Shown here one piece after another: positions 48,040-60,320 of a DNA stretch of 64,000 nucleotides (position 1 is the first letter of the stretch; each line of letters opens with the position of its first letter). Under the pieces are notes generated by a model. It did no database searches. It saw only the letters and a list, made by a program, of their open reading frames with translations, and was not told where the DNA came from. The stretch spans positions 53,464,066-53,528,065 of the forward strand of contig CAMGYJ010000006.1 of the NCBI GenBank assembly GCA_946122785.1. The letters are read 5' to 3'. The translations under genes and the position numbers were made by a program. Origin of the DNA: Linum tenue. Taxonomy: Eukaryota > Streptophyta > Magnoliopsida > Malpighiales > Linaceae.

Positions 48040-48536
48040 GGTCGATCACTTGCATGGTAAGCTCGACTGATTTTAGCTAACGCCGTCATCTTTGCTATTT
48101 CGTAGTTTGATCCATTTAATTTGATGTTTTTGTTTGCTTGCGTAAGAACATTCGGTCGGTCACTCTCACAATCAGGTCGACCTTTGTTGAACAATTGCGA
48201 GCACTTGAACTTAGGTCACAACACTCAAGACTTTTGTTCCTTCGAGCTAAGGAAGAGCAAATCCAATAGATCGACCTAATTCTTATCATGGTCGACCGTA
48301 TGTGTTAGTTTTGTTTGTTTGTCCAGAATGTCAACTTTGGCTTTGTTTGTAAGACTCTGTTACTCTTAGATAGTCGGCCGGTCAATGTGATTGGTCGACC
48401 TATCAATTGTTTGTGGTAGTATTACACATGTTTTGTTAGTAAATTGGTATTATTCTACTTGATCGGTCGACCGGAATGGTTCTAGTAGTTACGAGTTATG
48501 TTTTTAAGGTCGACCACATAATATTTTCAGTCAACC
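48040..48536. promoter_or_regulatory. GGTCGACC dyad array, block 1
   Basis: Exact GGTCGACC starts at 48175, 48290, 48393, 48475 and 48508. Variants sit 21 bp away from most of them: GGTCGATC 48040 with GCTCGACT 48061, GGTCGGTC 48154 with 48175, GATCGACC 48269 with 48290, AGTCGGCC 48372 with 48393, and 48508 with AGTCAACC 48529. The palindrome plus fixed spacing suggests paired binding sites for a symmetrical protein. Confidence 0.75.
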
Positions 48537-48609
48537 ACGTCTGTGTTGTTGGTCATTTGTACAAATTTGAAGTTGAATTATGATTTGATTTTTTATTTAA
48601 ATTGATAAG

Positions 48610-49400
48610 ACGATGGCGCATGATGAGAAATAACAGCACAATAAGGGTGAAATTATGAAAGTGCTGAAAGCCACACAAGAGCATAAGGTGATGTGTCGAA
48701 AAGAATTCAATGACATTCAGAAGTCCATGTGTGATATACTGGAGCAGTTGTCAGTTTGATTGACAGATATCACTGGGATGATGCATGATGGTTTTGAGAG
48801 GCTTAAAGTTACTATCAAAGGAATACGTAAAGAACCAATGGAGAAGGGACGAAGAGATGGTACCAGAAACAAATGTGAGTTTGATGAGGAGGAGTAGGAA
48901 GACCATAATGACTATGCAAATAGCTACCAGAGCCTAGAAGATTTATTGAAAGAGTACAAGTTTAAGGTGAAAGTATTGAAGATATTAGTATGACTATCAT
49001 TAGTGCTGATTTTTTTTGTTTATATGATTGACAGAGTTGAGCAACTTTCGACAGCAATGGTTCCTCTCCTAAGAACAAGAAACCTCGATATGAAAGTCAC
49101 TCGTACACCACTCCACAGAAGGATCATTTAGCAAGAAAATGATTATTTACTGCTGATAGCGACGAATATGAGTCTAAGAGTCCTTACGAAAAGCACAGAG
49201 TAATTTTAAGTTACATATCGATCTATTAAATAGAGAATGTGTGTTTGTTTTCATACGTTACTTCATTTTAACTATGATTTGTAGGTCACGAAAGTAGAGG
49301 GTCTAGAAGAATTTATGAAATATCTGCAAAATCCATTTGAAGACTTGTTTTATGTTATTACTAAAGAGAAGGTTGGAGACACGAAATGAGACAAGTAAGA
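48610..49400 (+). pseudogene. Degenerate coding region of unknown family
   Basis: Broken plus-strand frames give MAHDEK, KVMCRKEFNDIQKSMCDILE, GFERLKVTIKGIRKEPMEKG, YQSLEDLLKEYKFKVKVL and, past an intron-like gap, VTKVEGLEEFMKYLQNPFED. They are hydrophilic and helix-rich, with stops throughout. Lying between dyad blocks, they may be a third gene of the surrounding element. Confidence 0.4.
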
Positions 49401-49430
49401 GAAGTATTTTAAAAAAAGAATATTATATTT

Positions 49431-49502
49431 GGTTGACCATTCCAACAATCAGATCGTCCATTTTCTCCAAATAGGTCGACCATATCAGTGAATTGGTCGT
49501 TG
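49431..49502. promoter_or_regulatory. GGTCGACC dyad run, four sites
   Basis: GGTTGACC 49431, GATCGTCC 49452, GGTCGACC 49474 and GGTCGTTG 49495 are spaced 21, 22 and 21 bp. Only one is an exact palindrome, but the spacing is kept. Confidence 0.65.
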
Positions 49503-49774
49503 TTTTGTCCAAGTCACTATTGAAAATTGACATTTCAGTCATTCCTTTCTGTTGCAGTTTGCTCGTTATTGACTTTGTTAAATAAATCTTTACAACGGAA
49601 ATATTTGAGTATGGTCATTAGCTAGAGTAGTTGTTGCATTAACAATGTCTGAAAAAATGAGAATAAAGAACCAAATGTGTGGTATTTTCCAAATATGTTT
49701 TCGGAAAGAGCCGTAATTTGTATTTATTGGTAATAACCTAGTTATTAATATTGTACTATGTCAATTAATTTTTT

Positions 49775-50480
49775 TAGCTTGTTCGGTTTAGCTGGTTTGG
49801 TTTGGTTTCATAAACTCCTAACCATTCAAACCAAATTAACCAATTAAGTAATTAGTCATATATCTCATAAATATTGTATACATAATTAATACTTTTCATA
49901 ACCACTCAAGTGTCAAACATTCTTCCCTTTTAGGCTCGTAAAATAAATATTTCAATATTTGTATTTGTGGAGTGTATACCACAACATATATGGACTCTTA
50001 TTTTAGATAAAAACGCATACAATATGTTGGATGAAAACTTGAAATAATGGTCTATTTTAGTCTATGATAATTGCTAAGAGAATAAGTCAATTTACAAAAT
50101 ACAACAATTCATTAACCCCATACCATTGACATATATTTTTGTTACGTGAATACTTCTGTTGACAGTAAGATAATTGTATCAGTTCCATGTATTAATGTTA
50201 AGGGTTAACTATAACTATGTGTTGATGGTTATGTTTTGTTCATTATATAAATTATGTTTTGATGCATTAACGGGAGATTTCCTCACTTAATGATATGTGA
50301 TAATAATGTGATGTTCTATTGGTTATTCTGGTTAACCAATAAACCAAACCAATTAAAGTTTAATTTGGTTAATTTGGTTGATGTATTAGTTTGAATGATT
50401 TGGTTATGATATTGTATTCTATGGTTAATAGATTTTAGTCTAATTTGGTTTCACCATTGTAACTATTTGAACACCCCTAA
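49775..50480. mobile_element. AT-rich MITE-like insertion
   Basis: The left part has TAGCTTGTTCGGTTTAGCTG and GGTTTGGTTTGG. The right end reads GAACACCCCTAA, the complement of a TTAGGGGTGTTC hAT-type end. GGTTTGGTTAATTTGGTTG words are mirrored internally. No target duplication found. Confidence 0.45.
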
Positions 50481-50786
50481 CAAATAGGAGAAGAACACAA
50501 ATTACAAGCTCGAAAGGAGATTCAATGGTATCTTACTACACATTTTGGAAACCGTGCACGAGAAGAGATTTTCAAGCATGTTGTAGATGAATGCGTGGAA
50601 CGAGGCAAAGAGAGAAAGAATTCACAAAAAGCAAAGAAATGATATCATAGATAGCACACTACTACAATGTTAAATTTTAATTTGCGAGATTGTTTTCTTT
50701 TGGCTATTCACTGTTTTTCGTTAATTTGCTCAGTTAGATAATGATGGATTTTAAGGCTTTTAGAGTTTGAATCGTTTAACAAAAGC

Positions 50787-51483
50787 GGCTGACCACAGTA
50801 AGAAAAAGGTCAACCTCGTATGCAGAGTAAAGGTCGACCTATGTGGATTTTAGTCAGCTCCTAAGCGATGTCGAATGAGACTTCAGTCTTGGTGATTTTG
50901 TCGTTTAGCAAAAAACGGTCGACCATCCCTACAAATTGGTCGACCTAAACTCACGTCTGCAACAATAGTGGTCGACCATGACCAGAACGAGGTCGACCGT
51001 ATATGGTCACAGGTTGTCCTCATATCTGACGCGGTCGAGCTATCTGTGCACGAATTTTTTGTACTTCTCCTTATTTGCTAAGGTATGTTTTCATTACTCC
51101 GATCGACCTTATTTGCTAAGGTATGTTTTCATTATCATAATTCATGAGAAACTTATTCGTTGTTTAGCTAATCGTCCAATACCGGTCGACCTTGTCGTGG
51201 AAGAGGTCCACCATATTTTGCAAGTCTCATTTCAAGTGGTCGTCCACCTCACATTATTGGTCGACCGCACCTAGTCTTCTCTATACATCTACGCATCATG
51301 TGTGCTTATTAACGCTTCTTAGTGTTTAGTTTGTTTTTACTTCGGTCGACCATATTATGAAGTGGTCGACCTATTTCTAAGGTATTGCACAATAACTATA
51401 ATCGGTCAAAAAGATCATTGTAATGGTCGACCAAATTCATGTATTTTCTCATCTGGTCGATCGTTTTGCGGCGACGGTCGACC
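50787..51483. promoter_or_regulatory. GGTCGACC dyad array, block 2
   Basis: Exact sites start at 50832, 50917, 50938, 50970, 50991, 51184, 51259, 51344, 51364, 51425 and 51476. Runs include 50917/50938 (21 bp), 50970/50991/51012/51033 (21 bp each, the last two variants), 51184/51205, 51238/51259, 51404/51425 and 51455/51476 (all 21), and 51344/51364 (20). Sequence between sites is unrelated from pair to pair, so the motif and spacing are what is conserved. Confidence 0.8.
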
Positions 51484-51499
51484 GCACAAAACCTAATTT

Positions 51500-52536
51500 T
51501 ATAGTTGTTTCCGTCTTGATTTTAGTTGAAAATTTTATTTTCCACATTGACATTGATGAGGCCCTAGATGGGAATCTTGAATTGGACTTGCACAACCACG
51601 AGTTGAATTGAAGATCAACTCTTCTTTGAACAAGAACATGGTAACTTTGGAGGGGTTTTGGTGGAACTTTTCATGCAATCTTATACCAGGAAGAAGGCTC
51701 AAAAGGTATAAAGGTAGAGGCTGACCACAAACAAGGTGATTACTTGATCGATACAAGCAAACAAGCTGCCCAGAATCCACTAAGCAACTCACTCAATTCA
51801 CGAAGAAAAAGCTCAATGAACCAAAACTCAAGGTTTGTATTCAATCAACAAATTCTACCTATTACAATACAATTGAAAGACTTTAAATAGACCTATGCTA
51901 GATACACAAACTAATACGAAGTCCTAAACCCAATCAAACTCGTAATCAAAGTGCAAACAGAAAAGGTAAATAGAAATCCTAATCCGAGAAGGATTCGAAT
52001 TACTTGCAAGACAGTATTTGACCAAGCTCCATACAATCTTGCTCTCCTTCGTTTGAAGCCTTCGAGGTACGTCTTCCTTCATCCAATGCCTCTAGGTTGT
52101 AGTAGAAAACTTTTACTTTCGTGTGGCATAGCCTTCTTGGATCGATTCCCATCCATCTTCCACGAATAAACCTTCAAAGAAAGCTTCCCGAACTTCCTTC
52201 CCTACTGGGCCTAAATCTGGCAGTTTCTCGGTTTTGACATATGCTTTTGGTGAGCCTGAAAAATGGTTTTCTGATCTTATCCCTGATGATCCAATCATAC
52301 CAACATGTAGAGGAGCACTCCATCTTCAAAACAAACAATTAATCTCCCATTTCCATCGAGCCATTTGTGACGACCAAGCTTGCAAAGTAGGCTACCTGAA
52401 ACTGTAAAAAGATTTAGCCAAAATTTAAGGTTTCCCATAATGGTTGAGGTTGCTTTTGTATTAATCCATTGATGCCTGTGGAAGGGTCCAATTGAGATCA
52501 CATCATACATACAAATTTTATTCTGGTCATTGCAGG
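51500..52536. other. No recognisable gene; possible LTR debris and intron
   Basis: 51790-51960 has 'tattcaatcaac...ctattacaatac' and 'agacctatgctaga', resembling copia LTR sequence on the minus strand. The right end has TTCTGGTCATTGCAGG, a plausible splice acceptor just before the FAR1-like start codon. Confidence 0.4.
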
Positions 52537-53311
52537 ATGGATAATAGAGATGATATAGACAATAGATATGTTGAAGATATTGGGGACGATGAGAAAACTG
52601 AGGGTGCTGAAGAAGAAACTATAGATAATGAAGACGATAGAGATGTTAAATAGATAGGGGAAGATGAAGTGCTGAAGAATAATTTATGGATGATGAAGAA
52701 GCTACATAATATGAACAAAAAATTACTTTCATGGAGTTTCAAACATTAGAATATACAGAGCAATTTTATGATGCCTATGCTAAAGCGAAAGGGTTTAGCG
52801 TTCGACGTAGAAATCTTCGGAGAAATCGTGGAGGGGAAATTACTGGGAGGAAAAATGGTATGTTCAAGAGAGAGAATTAGACAGAAGAAGCATATAGATA
52901 AAGAAGCTCGGACACGACAACACCGTAAGATGATTAGAGATTTTTGCAAGGCATCCTATAATGTACGCTTTGATCGGGGGGGGGGGGGGGGTGGAATGTG
53001 GGTTGCTTCTAAGTTTGAGAGCAAGCACTCACATCGTTGTTGCAATGAAGAAGAACCTCCACTTCTTTGGTCTCATTGAAATGTGCGTAAAAGAGACAAG
53101 ACACTCGCAATAGGGATGTGATAGTCAGGAATAAAACCACGCAACATTGTTCAATTCATGAAGAATAAAGTTGAAGGATATGAGAATCTAGGGGACACTC
53201 CAAAGGATTTGGATAACGCTGTTTAAAAATCCCAAAAAGATGAAAAAGATCTAAAAGGAGATGTAAACCAAACATTGGGTTACTTACAAAGTAAACATAC
53301 TTCTGATATAT
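52537..53311 (+). pseudogene. FAR1/MULE-type transposase gene, N-terminal part (DNA-binding domain)
   Basis: ATG at 52537 begins an acidic lead MDNRDDIDNRYVEDIGDDEK. The FAR1 DNA-binding domain follows across frames: TEQFYDAYAKAKGFSVRRRN, ITGRKW, RQKKHIDKEARTRQHRK, RFDRG and ASKFESKHSH, with the C...H..H zinc pattern partly kept. A G-run at 52978-52990 and several stops break it. It continues beyond the LTR insertion at 58833. The family includes MULE transposases and FAR1/FHY3 factors. The transposon context and C-terminal zinc knuckle favour a transposase. Confidence 0.85.
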
Positions 53312-53413
53312 TGATGACTCGATATTTGCACATGTTTACAAAGGTCTGGAGAGTTGCATTAGTTTGAGTCAAGTTTGCTTGGGGACAAGCAAACAGTTAA
53401 GTGTGGGGGGATT

Positions 53414-54834
53414 TGATGACACGATATTTGCACATGTTTTCCCCCTTTGTTTCTTGATTGTTTGAGCTTTAATTATCGCGTATTTGGCCTATTTTACGCT
53501 AGGTTGTTTTCCTTTGTCACATTTCAGGTCCTAACACATAAAGTGAAGCAAAGGCGCAAATTTCAAGTCAATCAGAGATCAATTGGCGATTTGGGGGAAG
53601 AAACTCGGGCATGACCTGAAGAAGAATGGATTTCTAACTCACTTTATGGACAAAGAATCATTCAAGATTGTCATGAAAAGAAAAAGGACAAGACTACGAG
53701 CATCTGGGATCAAACGGCGACTGATTCTGAGTCCGGACGAGGGAGAAACGAAGCATTGAATATAGGGGAACACATTCGGCAGTAAAAACACGGGCAGACT
53801 ACCCTAAAAACACGGACTTGTTTTATCTGGCACCCGCTAGTGTTTTTACTGCCGAGGGCGTGTCGTGAGGGCTGCTGGGGGGAAAACACGGGGGGGGGGG
53901 GGGGGCAAAAGTAAAACACGGCCGTGTCCTCGACCGTGTTTTGCCCAAAATCGGGTTTTTGAGGCAGATTCAAGCCAAAGGAAAGGGAGAGCTGGGTTTT
54001 GGTTCCCAAACACCCAATGGACGAACCCTAGAGAGAGAGAGCGACTTGGGAACATTCTTGGAGCTATTTTGGAGGATTTCTTTGCCATTGGAGCTCGGGA
54101 ATCAAGCTTGGAGATGGAGATTGAAGATCTAGATTAGATTTCTGCAGTCTCTCTCTTCTCTATGGAGTAACTTCCCTTCACTTAGGTTTTGAGGAACCCT
54201 AGTTCCATGTGTTAGGATCTTTCTTGTATGAAGTTTTTGATGCTATATTTTTTTTATTATAATCGATTGAGGCATGATTTATTGAGTCAATTGAATCTTG
54301 ATCAAATTCTCTTGATTTCTGCTTTAACTTTTGATAGATAGAATCTTTATGTTAAGAGAGCTTCCTTGATTGATAGTGGTGAATTGGTTGTGCGAGAGTC
54401 AATCAATTTACTGCTTTGTACTGGAATTCATTCCAGTAGTGGAGATCTGCGTGAATCGCCTTAATAGTCTATCCCGGTGAAGGCTAGTCGCCTGCCGGGT
54501 ATTCTATCCAAAAGGACTTGGTCAGCTTAAGAGATTCCAAGCTAATTTAGGGTCTTCCGCAATTTAATCAACAGTAGATCAACCAAAGGGAATTGCAACT
54601 TGGACCTAATTGAGGAGCTAGGGGGAATCATACCTAAATGAGTTCCCAACTTGTAGTTAGTAGAGTAGTTTAGTAAATCAATCCTTAATCTAGTTTGCTA
54701 GATAATGAACTGAAGCTGAGTAATAGTAACTCTAGAGACCAGTGGATTCGATATTTATTACTTGTGCCACTATACTGCAGTCCCTTTCATTTGTTACACT
54801 TGGCCATTGTTAGGTGTTGTGTTTTAGCGTGTCA
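53414..54834 (+). repeat. Gypsy LTR (middle copy)
   Basis: 1421 bp, TGATGACACG...GCGTGTCA. It has AAAACACGGCCGTGTCC words at 53880-53945 and a G-run at 53891-53905. It is followed at once by the primer-binding site. Confidence 0.9.
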
Positions 54835-54841
54835 ACTTTTT

Positions 54842-54859
54842 TGCGCCGTTGCCGGGGAC
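54842..54859 (+). promoter_or_regulatory. Primer-binding site, tRNA-Asp type
   Basis: TGCGCCGTTGCCGGGGAC, one base from the common plant gypsy site, 7 bp after the LTR end. Confidence 0.85.
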
Positions 54860-54978
54860 TTTCTAGATTATTAGGAAAGGCAAAAGTTCGTTAATTTAGC
54901 TTTTCTTTCTGTTGTTTTTCTTTTCCACCCTTGCTTTTCACTCGGGTGTTTTGTTTTTGTTGGTGCAGATCTGAATCA

Positions 54979-56130
54979 TGGATCCTAATGGCTTCTCCAA
55001 CCAGTGGGGGTACCAACCACCACCCGAGTGGTATTAACCTGAGACTTCTTGGAGCAATGAAGGAGGAGAAGACTATGGATTCGGGTTTCGGTACCCACCC
55101 CCTTACTACAGAGAACAATAAGACCCCTGGGCATATCAAGAACAATCTCCTTATCAAGAAGAATTCCTCCCACAACCAGAAGGGCTATCAGATCTTTATA
55201 TAGCCACAGCCCTCACGGGCCATACGGCAGAGCCATGCTACACTCCACAGCCAGATCCAAAATATCCCTTCAGGCTTCTCGTGGAGCAGATTGCTCGAGT
55301 ACCCGAGAGATCCTTTCCCGAGATGGATCCTCTCATGACCATTGCCCAAACTAACTTCTCCTTTCCCCGTGAAACAGAGGATACCCTTCGGAGCATAAAG
55401 AAGCACATAGAGGTTATTGAGAAAGCTTGTTCACAGTTTTCTCAAGACAACCTTTATGCTGCCATACAAGTAGAGGAGGAGAGAGAAGAAGACAATCATG
55501 AGGATGTTGAGGAGCATACAGAAGTTTTCACAGAAAGCTCCCATGATAATCATGATTAAGTGTATCCTCTGGTGGTAGATCACAACTTTCCCCATTTCCG
55601 CTCTGACATGTTGGGCCCGAGCGAGGAGATGGAAGCTGAACTTATTGAGAACCTTGCATGGCGACTTGCTCTCCAATCCGTTATGGAAGAAGAAGAGAGA
55701 GAAAGGGTGAGGAAAGAAGTTGTGGAGGATGAGGAAGAAAGCAACGAAGAGGTAGTTCTTGATCTTTTCCAAAAAGAGAGACCACATTTTGAAGAAGGAA
55801 GGGGGTTGAAGAAACGAGTGGTGTCCAGGCTGAGGATGAAGTTGAGGTGGAAGAGGCTTGCACCGGCCCTATAATACAAGTAATATGCCCACCAAACTTT
55901 CAGGAACTGCTTAGCCATGACCCATTTGCAGTGTCTCTTTGCCAGAACAAGGCCACATCGACATCGGTCCCTCTTGGTAGACGCGATGGTGGTCAGTCGA
56001 TACGGTTATATTTGGTTTGGGGCAATGAGACAAGAGAAGAAACGAAGAAGAGGTCTCGAGGGTGGAGACTTCAGCTGCATTAAGTGCACGAGCCTTCATC
56101 ACCTGCCGCACCACCTGCTCGTGACTTGAG
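54979..56130 (+). pseudogene. Non-autonomous gypsy internal ORF, gag-leader-like
   Basis: ATG at 54979 gives MDPNGFSNQWGYQPPPEWY with a stop after Y, an aromatic- and Pro-rich lead typical of the gag start in this lineage. Later come an open stretch (55281-55559) with FPEMDPLMTIAQTNFSFPRE and an acidic helical segment VMEEEERERVRKEVVEDEEE (about 55680). No capsid, protease or RT motifs follow. It ends with 'gaggcaacccaacc' at 56237, the pol-end landmark. Confidence 0.6.
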
Positions 56131-57416
56131 ACTCCACCTCATAGATGAGAACTTCAACTTCAAAGAGGTTCTAGCATGGACCGAAACTTAGGATCCAACG
56201 TCCGGCTCACGATGTGAAAGAAGCGCTTGTTGTGAGGCAACCCAACCAGTTGGTTTGCATTTCTTTCCCTATTTCTCCTCGGTTGAGTCAGTTTTGTTCT
56301 TTGATTTTAGAGTCAATAACTCAACCTTTGTGAGATTTTGTGTGGTGTTTGTGTTCCGACTGCTCTTTCTCTACTTTCCTCCTGGAATGCACCGCCTGCC
56401 CCATTCACCATCATTCACACTTGATCTGGTAACTTCATTCTACTCTCCTTATCTATCCTCCATTGAGGACAATGTCGTGCTTAAGTGTGGGGGGATGTTC
56501 CATTATGTTTGCGTGTGAATGTTTGGTTGTTTTTGTGTCCTTGGAGCCTAGTCCACTGTCCAAATTTTGATTTGAGTGCTACAAGCACGTGTTCCTTGAA
56601 ATTGCCTGCTCAGTATGCTTTGAATGACAGTCTTTATAGTAATATGCAACATAGGTAGGTAGTGTAGCATTATGGAGGATGTTGATGCATTTAAGAAGTC
56701 TCATTTCTTCTTCATATCGTGTTGGTTGATTGTGTGAATTAGTGATCTTAGGACCCTTGAATTGTGTGGTATTGTGGACTCTCTACCTTTCATGGACTCC
56801 TGTATCATGTTTTGAAAAAAAGGTGCTCTAAAATGTGCTTTTAAAATAACGTCTCCCGTGCGGGAAGCGGTGAAAGTGCGTAAAGGGAGACGGGAATCCG
56901 TTCCCAACTTCCACCTACTACCTCCAGCCCCCTTACATTTCTTTCCCCGCATGTGGATCGAGACATCTGCTCCTGACATGGCCGGTAAGGGCCGGGCTCC
57001 CTCAAAACCTTTTACTAGGTGGGAGCCCCGTTTTCTGGAGAAAAAAACACGTTGGCACCCTTGAAAAAAACAACAACAAAAAAAGAAAAGAAAAAAGGGG
57101 TTCCAACCATCTTCAAGAAGAAAATAGAGCACCTTAAAAAAGTGAGTTCATGATCTTTCTGTTTTTGAGAGTCCCTTTGTCCATGATTCATTTGTCCTCT
57201 GATCACTATTTTCCATGATGCCGACTCGAGACTAGAGTTATCGCCGAAGAAGCTAGGAGGTGCCATGTGCATTTGTTGACCTCGTAAACTGCTAAATGAT
57301 CTAGGAAGTCCGCTACCGAAGATCGGCGTTGCGTGTTCCTGTAAAGGTCTGGAGAGTTGATTTGGTTTGAGTCAGGTTTGCTTGGGGACAAGCAAACAGT
57401 TGAGTGTGGGGGGATT
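56131..57416 (+). other. Gypsy 3' internal untranslated region
   Basis: Contains the pol-end landmark (56237), 'attgaggacaatgtcg' and AAGTGTGGGGGGATG at 56462-56498, and the terminal polypurine tract GAGTGTGGGGGGATT before 57417. No coding sequence. Confidence 0.6.
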
Positions 57417-58827
57417 TGAGGACTCGATATTTGCACATGTTTCCCCTTTGTTTCTTGATTGTTTGAGTTTTAATTATCGCGTCTTGGGCCTATTTTACGC
57501 TAGGTTGTGTTCCTTTGTCACATTTCAGGTCCTAGCACATAAAGTTAAGCATAGGCGCAAGTTTCAAATCAATCAGAGATCAATTGGCGATTTGGGAGAA
57601 GAAACTCGGGCATGACCTGAAGAAGAATGGATTTCTACCTCACTTTGTGTACAAATAATAATTCAAGCTTGTCATGAAAAGAAATAGGACGAGAATACGA
57701 GAGTCTGGGATCAAACGACGACTGATTCGGAGTCCGGACGAGGGAGGAACGAAGCATTGAATATAGGGGAACAGGTTCGTCAGTAAAAACACTGGCAGAC
57801 TACCCTAAAAACACGGCTGTGTGTTATCTGGCACCCGCTAGTGTTTTTACTGCCGAGGGCGTGTCGTGAGGGCTGCTGGGGGCAAAACACGGGTGGGCAA
57901 AAGTAAAACACGGCCGTGTCCTCGACCGTGTTTTGCCCAGAATTGGGTTTTTGAGGCAGATTCAAGCCAAAGGAAAGGGAGAGCTGGGTTTTGGTTCCCA
58001 AACACCCAATGGACGAACCCTAGAGAGAGAGAGCGACTTGGGAACATTCTTGGAGCTATTTTGGAGGATTTCTTTGCCATTGGAGCTCGGGAATCAAGCT
58101 TGGAGATGGAGATTGAAGATCTAGATCAGATTTCTGCAGTCTCTCTCTTCTCTATGAAGTAACTTCCCTTCACTTAGGTTTTGAGGAACCCTAGTTCCAT
58201 GTGTTAGGATCTTTCTTGTATGAAGTTTTGGATGCTATATTTTTTTATTATAATCGATTGAGGCATGATTTATTGAGTCAATTGAATCTTGATCAAATTC
58301 TCTTGATTTCTGCTTTAACTTATGATAGATAGAATCTTATTATGTTAAGAGAGCTTCCTTGATTGATAGTGGTGAATTGGTTGTGCGAGAGTCAATCAAT
58401 TTACTGCTTTGTACTGGAATTCATTCCAGTAGTGGAGATCTGCGTGAATCGCCTTAGCAGTCTATCCCGGTGAAGGCTAGTCGCCTGCCGGGTATTCTAT
58501 CCAAAAGGACTTGGTCAGCTTAAGAGATTCCAAGCTAATTTAGGGTCTTCCGCAATTTAATCAACAGTAGATCAACCAAAGGGAATTGCAACTTGGACCT
58601 AATTGAGGAGCTAGGGGGAATCATACCTAAATGAGTTCCCAACTTGTAGTTAGTAGAGTAGTTTAGTAAATCAATCCTTAATCTAGTTTGCTAGATAATG
58701 AACTGAAGCTGAGTAATAGTAAGTCTAGAGACCCGTGGATTCGATATTTATTACTTGTGCCACTATACTGCAGTCCCTTTCATTGGTTACACTTGGCCAT
58801 TGTTAGGTGTTGTGTTTTAGCGTGTCA
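57417..58827 (+). repeat. Gypsy LTR (3' copy)
   Basis: 1411 bp, TGAGGACTCG...GCGTGTCA. Nearly identical to the middle LTR over its last 700 bp, with a shorter G-tract region near 57890. The target duplication TATAT follows at 58828. Confidence 0.9.
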
Positions 58828-58832
58828 TATAT

Positions 58833-60190
58833 GAAGCTTCTTCAAGTACATAGTCAACGATGAAGGTGAATTAAGCAATATCTTTTGGTCTGACTCCATA
58901 TCTAGAGCACATTACCATTTTTTCGGGGGCGTTTGATGCAAACTACAAGCGCAACAAGTACAATTAGCCATTTTTAATGATGGTTGGTGTAAATCACCAC
59001 CACCATAACATCATATATTGTTTTGCCCAACTTAATACTTTCTTGAAGTCTATGAACCCTAAGATGTCGACTTCAATGATCACAGACGGATGCAAGTTTA
59101 TGCATTGCTCCATTGCTACAGTACTGGTTGGAGTGCCTCATCGACTGTTTATTTGTCATATTGAGAAAAATGGGACAACAGTTGTTCGTAATAGAGAGTT
59201 TGATAGCTCATTCACCCACTTGGCGAAAGCACATACATCAACTGAGGAGTTTGAGAGTTGTTGGGAGCGTTTAATTACTGAACATGGTTTGTCTGCAAAT
59301 AAGTGGTTGCAGGATTTGTACGCTGACAAATCACTTTGGGCAGAGGCATACTTGTAGTATATTTATTTTGGTGAAATCCAATCAACATCGCGATGTGAGT
59401 CATGTAACCATTGGATAAATGGGTATGTAGGAACTCAATACAGCTTGCAACATTTTGTTCAGGCGATTGATGAAGCACTGGAGAGGATGCGTTACACGGA
59501 GGTGCACGATGATTATTCTTCGAGGCACACGAGGTTGGTCTGCAAGCTGGAAGTATCTACATACATCGTACATTTGCTATCTTCAAGTCTGAACTAGAGA
59601 ACGAAGCTTCTTCAGTGTTAGCAAAGACAAGTATTGAAGCAGATGAGACAGAGGCATTCATTCTGAGGAACTACACGAACCCGAATCAGAGAAGGAGGTT
59701 AACGTTTAGTACGACCATCAACATATGCTTACAGTCATAAAAAAAATAAGGGATTTATAGCACTACCCTTCACGTGGTTCAATCTTCGATGGACCCAAAA
59801 TGCAAAGACGTTTTCTCGTAATCCTGGAGTTGGAGGTGATATGATAGAGAAAGTTGGTTGACTAATAAGACATAGTGGATTGTCACTGAAGTGCAAGAGT
59901 TTGTGTGACATAGCGTGTGGTAGTGAAGCGGCTTTTAATCATGTCTCTAATGAGTTGGATAACCTTACTCAATGAGCAATTGAGCTATCGAGTGTGAGAA
60001 CGAATACCACTGTACCTGCAAACCCTCCAGTACCCCTTCCAAATATGAAAGAGCCAAAAATTGGGAAGACCATGGGAACATTCAAGTCATCATGACATAC
60101 ATCGGGCAAAAGTATAAGAAAGTGTTCGAAATGTGGAAAATATGGTCATTTTCACCCTAACTGTCCCAAAAAAAATCATGATTTTCTTGT
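58833..60190 (+). pseudogene. FAR1/MULE-type transposase gene, C-terminal part
   Basis: After the LTR element the gene resumes with VNDEGELSNIFWSDS and SRAHYHFFGGVDANYKRNKY, then MMVGVNHHHHNIIYCFAQLN and HRLFICHI, the MULE transposase core. It goes on with QSTSRCESCNHWINGYVGTQ, LERMRYTEVHDDYSSRHT, RWTQNAKTFSRNPGV, HSGLSLKCKSLCDIACGSEA and a C-terminal CCHC knuckle CSKCGKYGHFHPNCP. The SWIM zinc finger expected before RWT is missing. Many stops and frame shifts make it inactive. Confidence 0.88.
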
Positions 60191-60320
60191 ATTATTTTGT
60201 AGGAGTTTTTTGAACTATGATTGTATCGTTATTTTTGCATTTATGTATTTTTAAAATATCTTCATAATATAAGCATGTGTAATTTAAGCAATAGTTGAAA
60301 TTTCGTGGAATAAAATAAAA

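Larger units (their letters stand above)
53312..58827 (+). mobile_element. Three-LTR Ty3/gypsy compound element, non-autonomous
   Basis: The order is a 29-bp LTR stub (53312-53340), an internal 3' end with polypurine tract (53341-53413), a full LTR (53414-54834), a short internal region (54835-57416) and a full LTR (57417-58827). TATAT flanks the whole block (53307-53311 and 58828-58832), so it is one insertion. The stub and the repeated internal 3' end show that it was a tandem LTR-internal-LTR-internal-LTR structure. A deletion then removed most of the first LTR and first internal region. It splits a FAR1-like gene. No protease, RT or integrase remains. Confidence 0.88.

Noticed and set aside
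52976..52992. G-runs at 52978, 53891 and 60898 as possible G-quadruplex regulators
   Set aside because: Single homopolymer runs in unrelated contexts. The one at 53891 is shorter in the sister LTR, which points to slippage or sequencing error.
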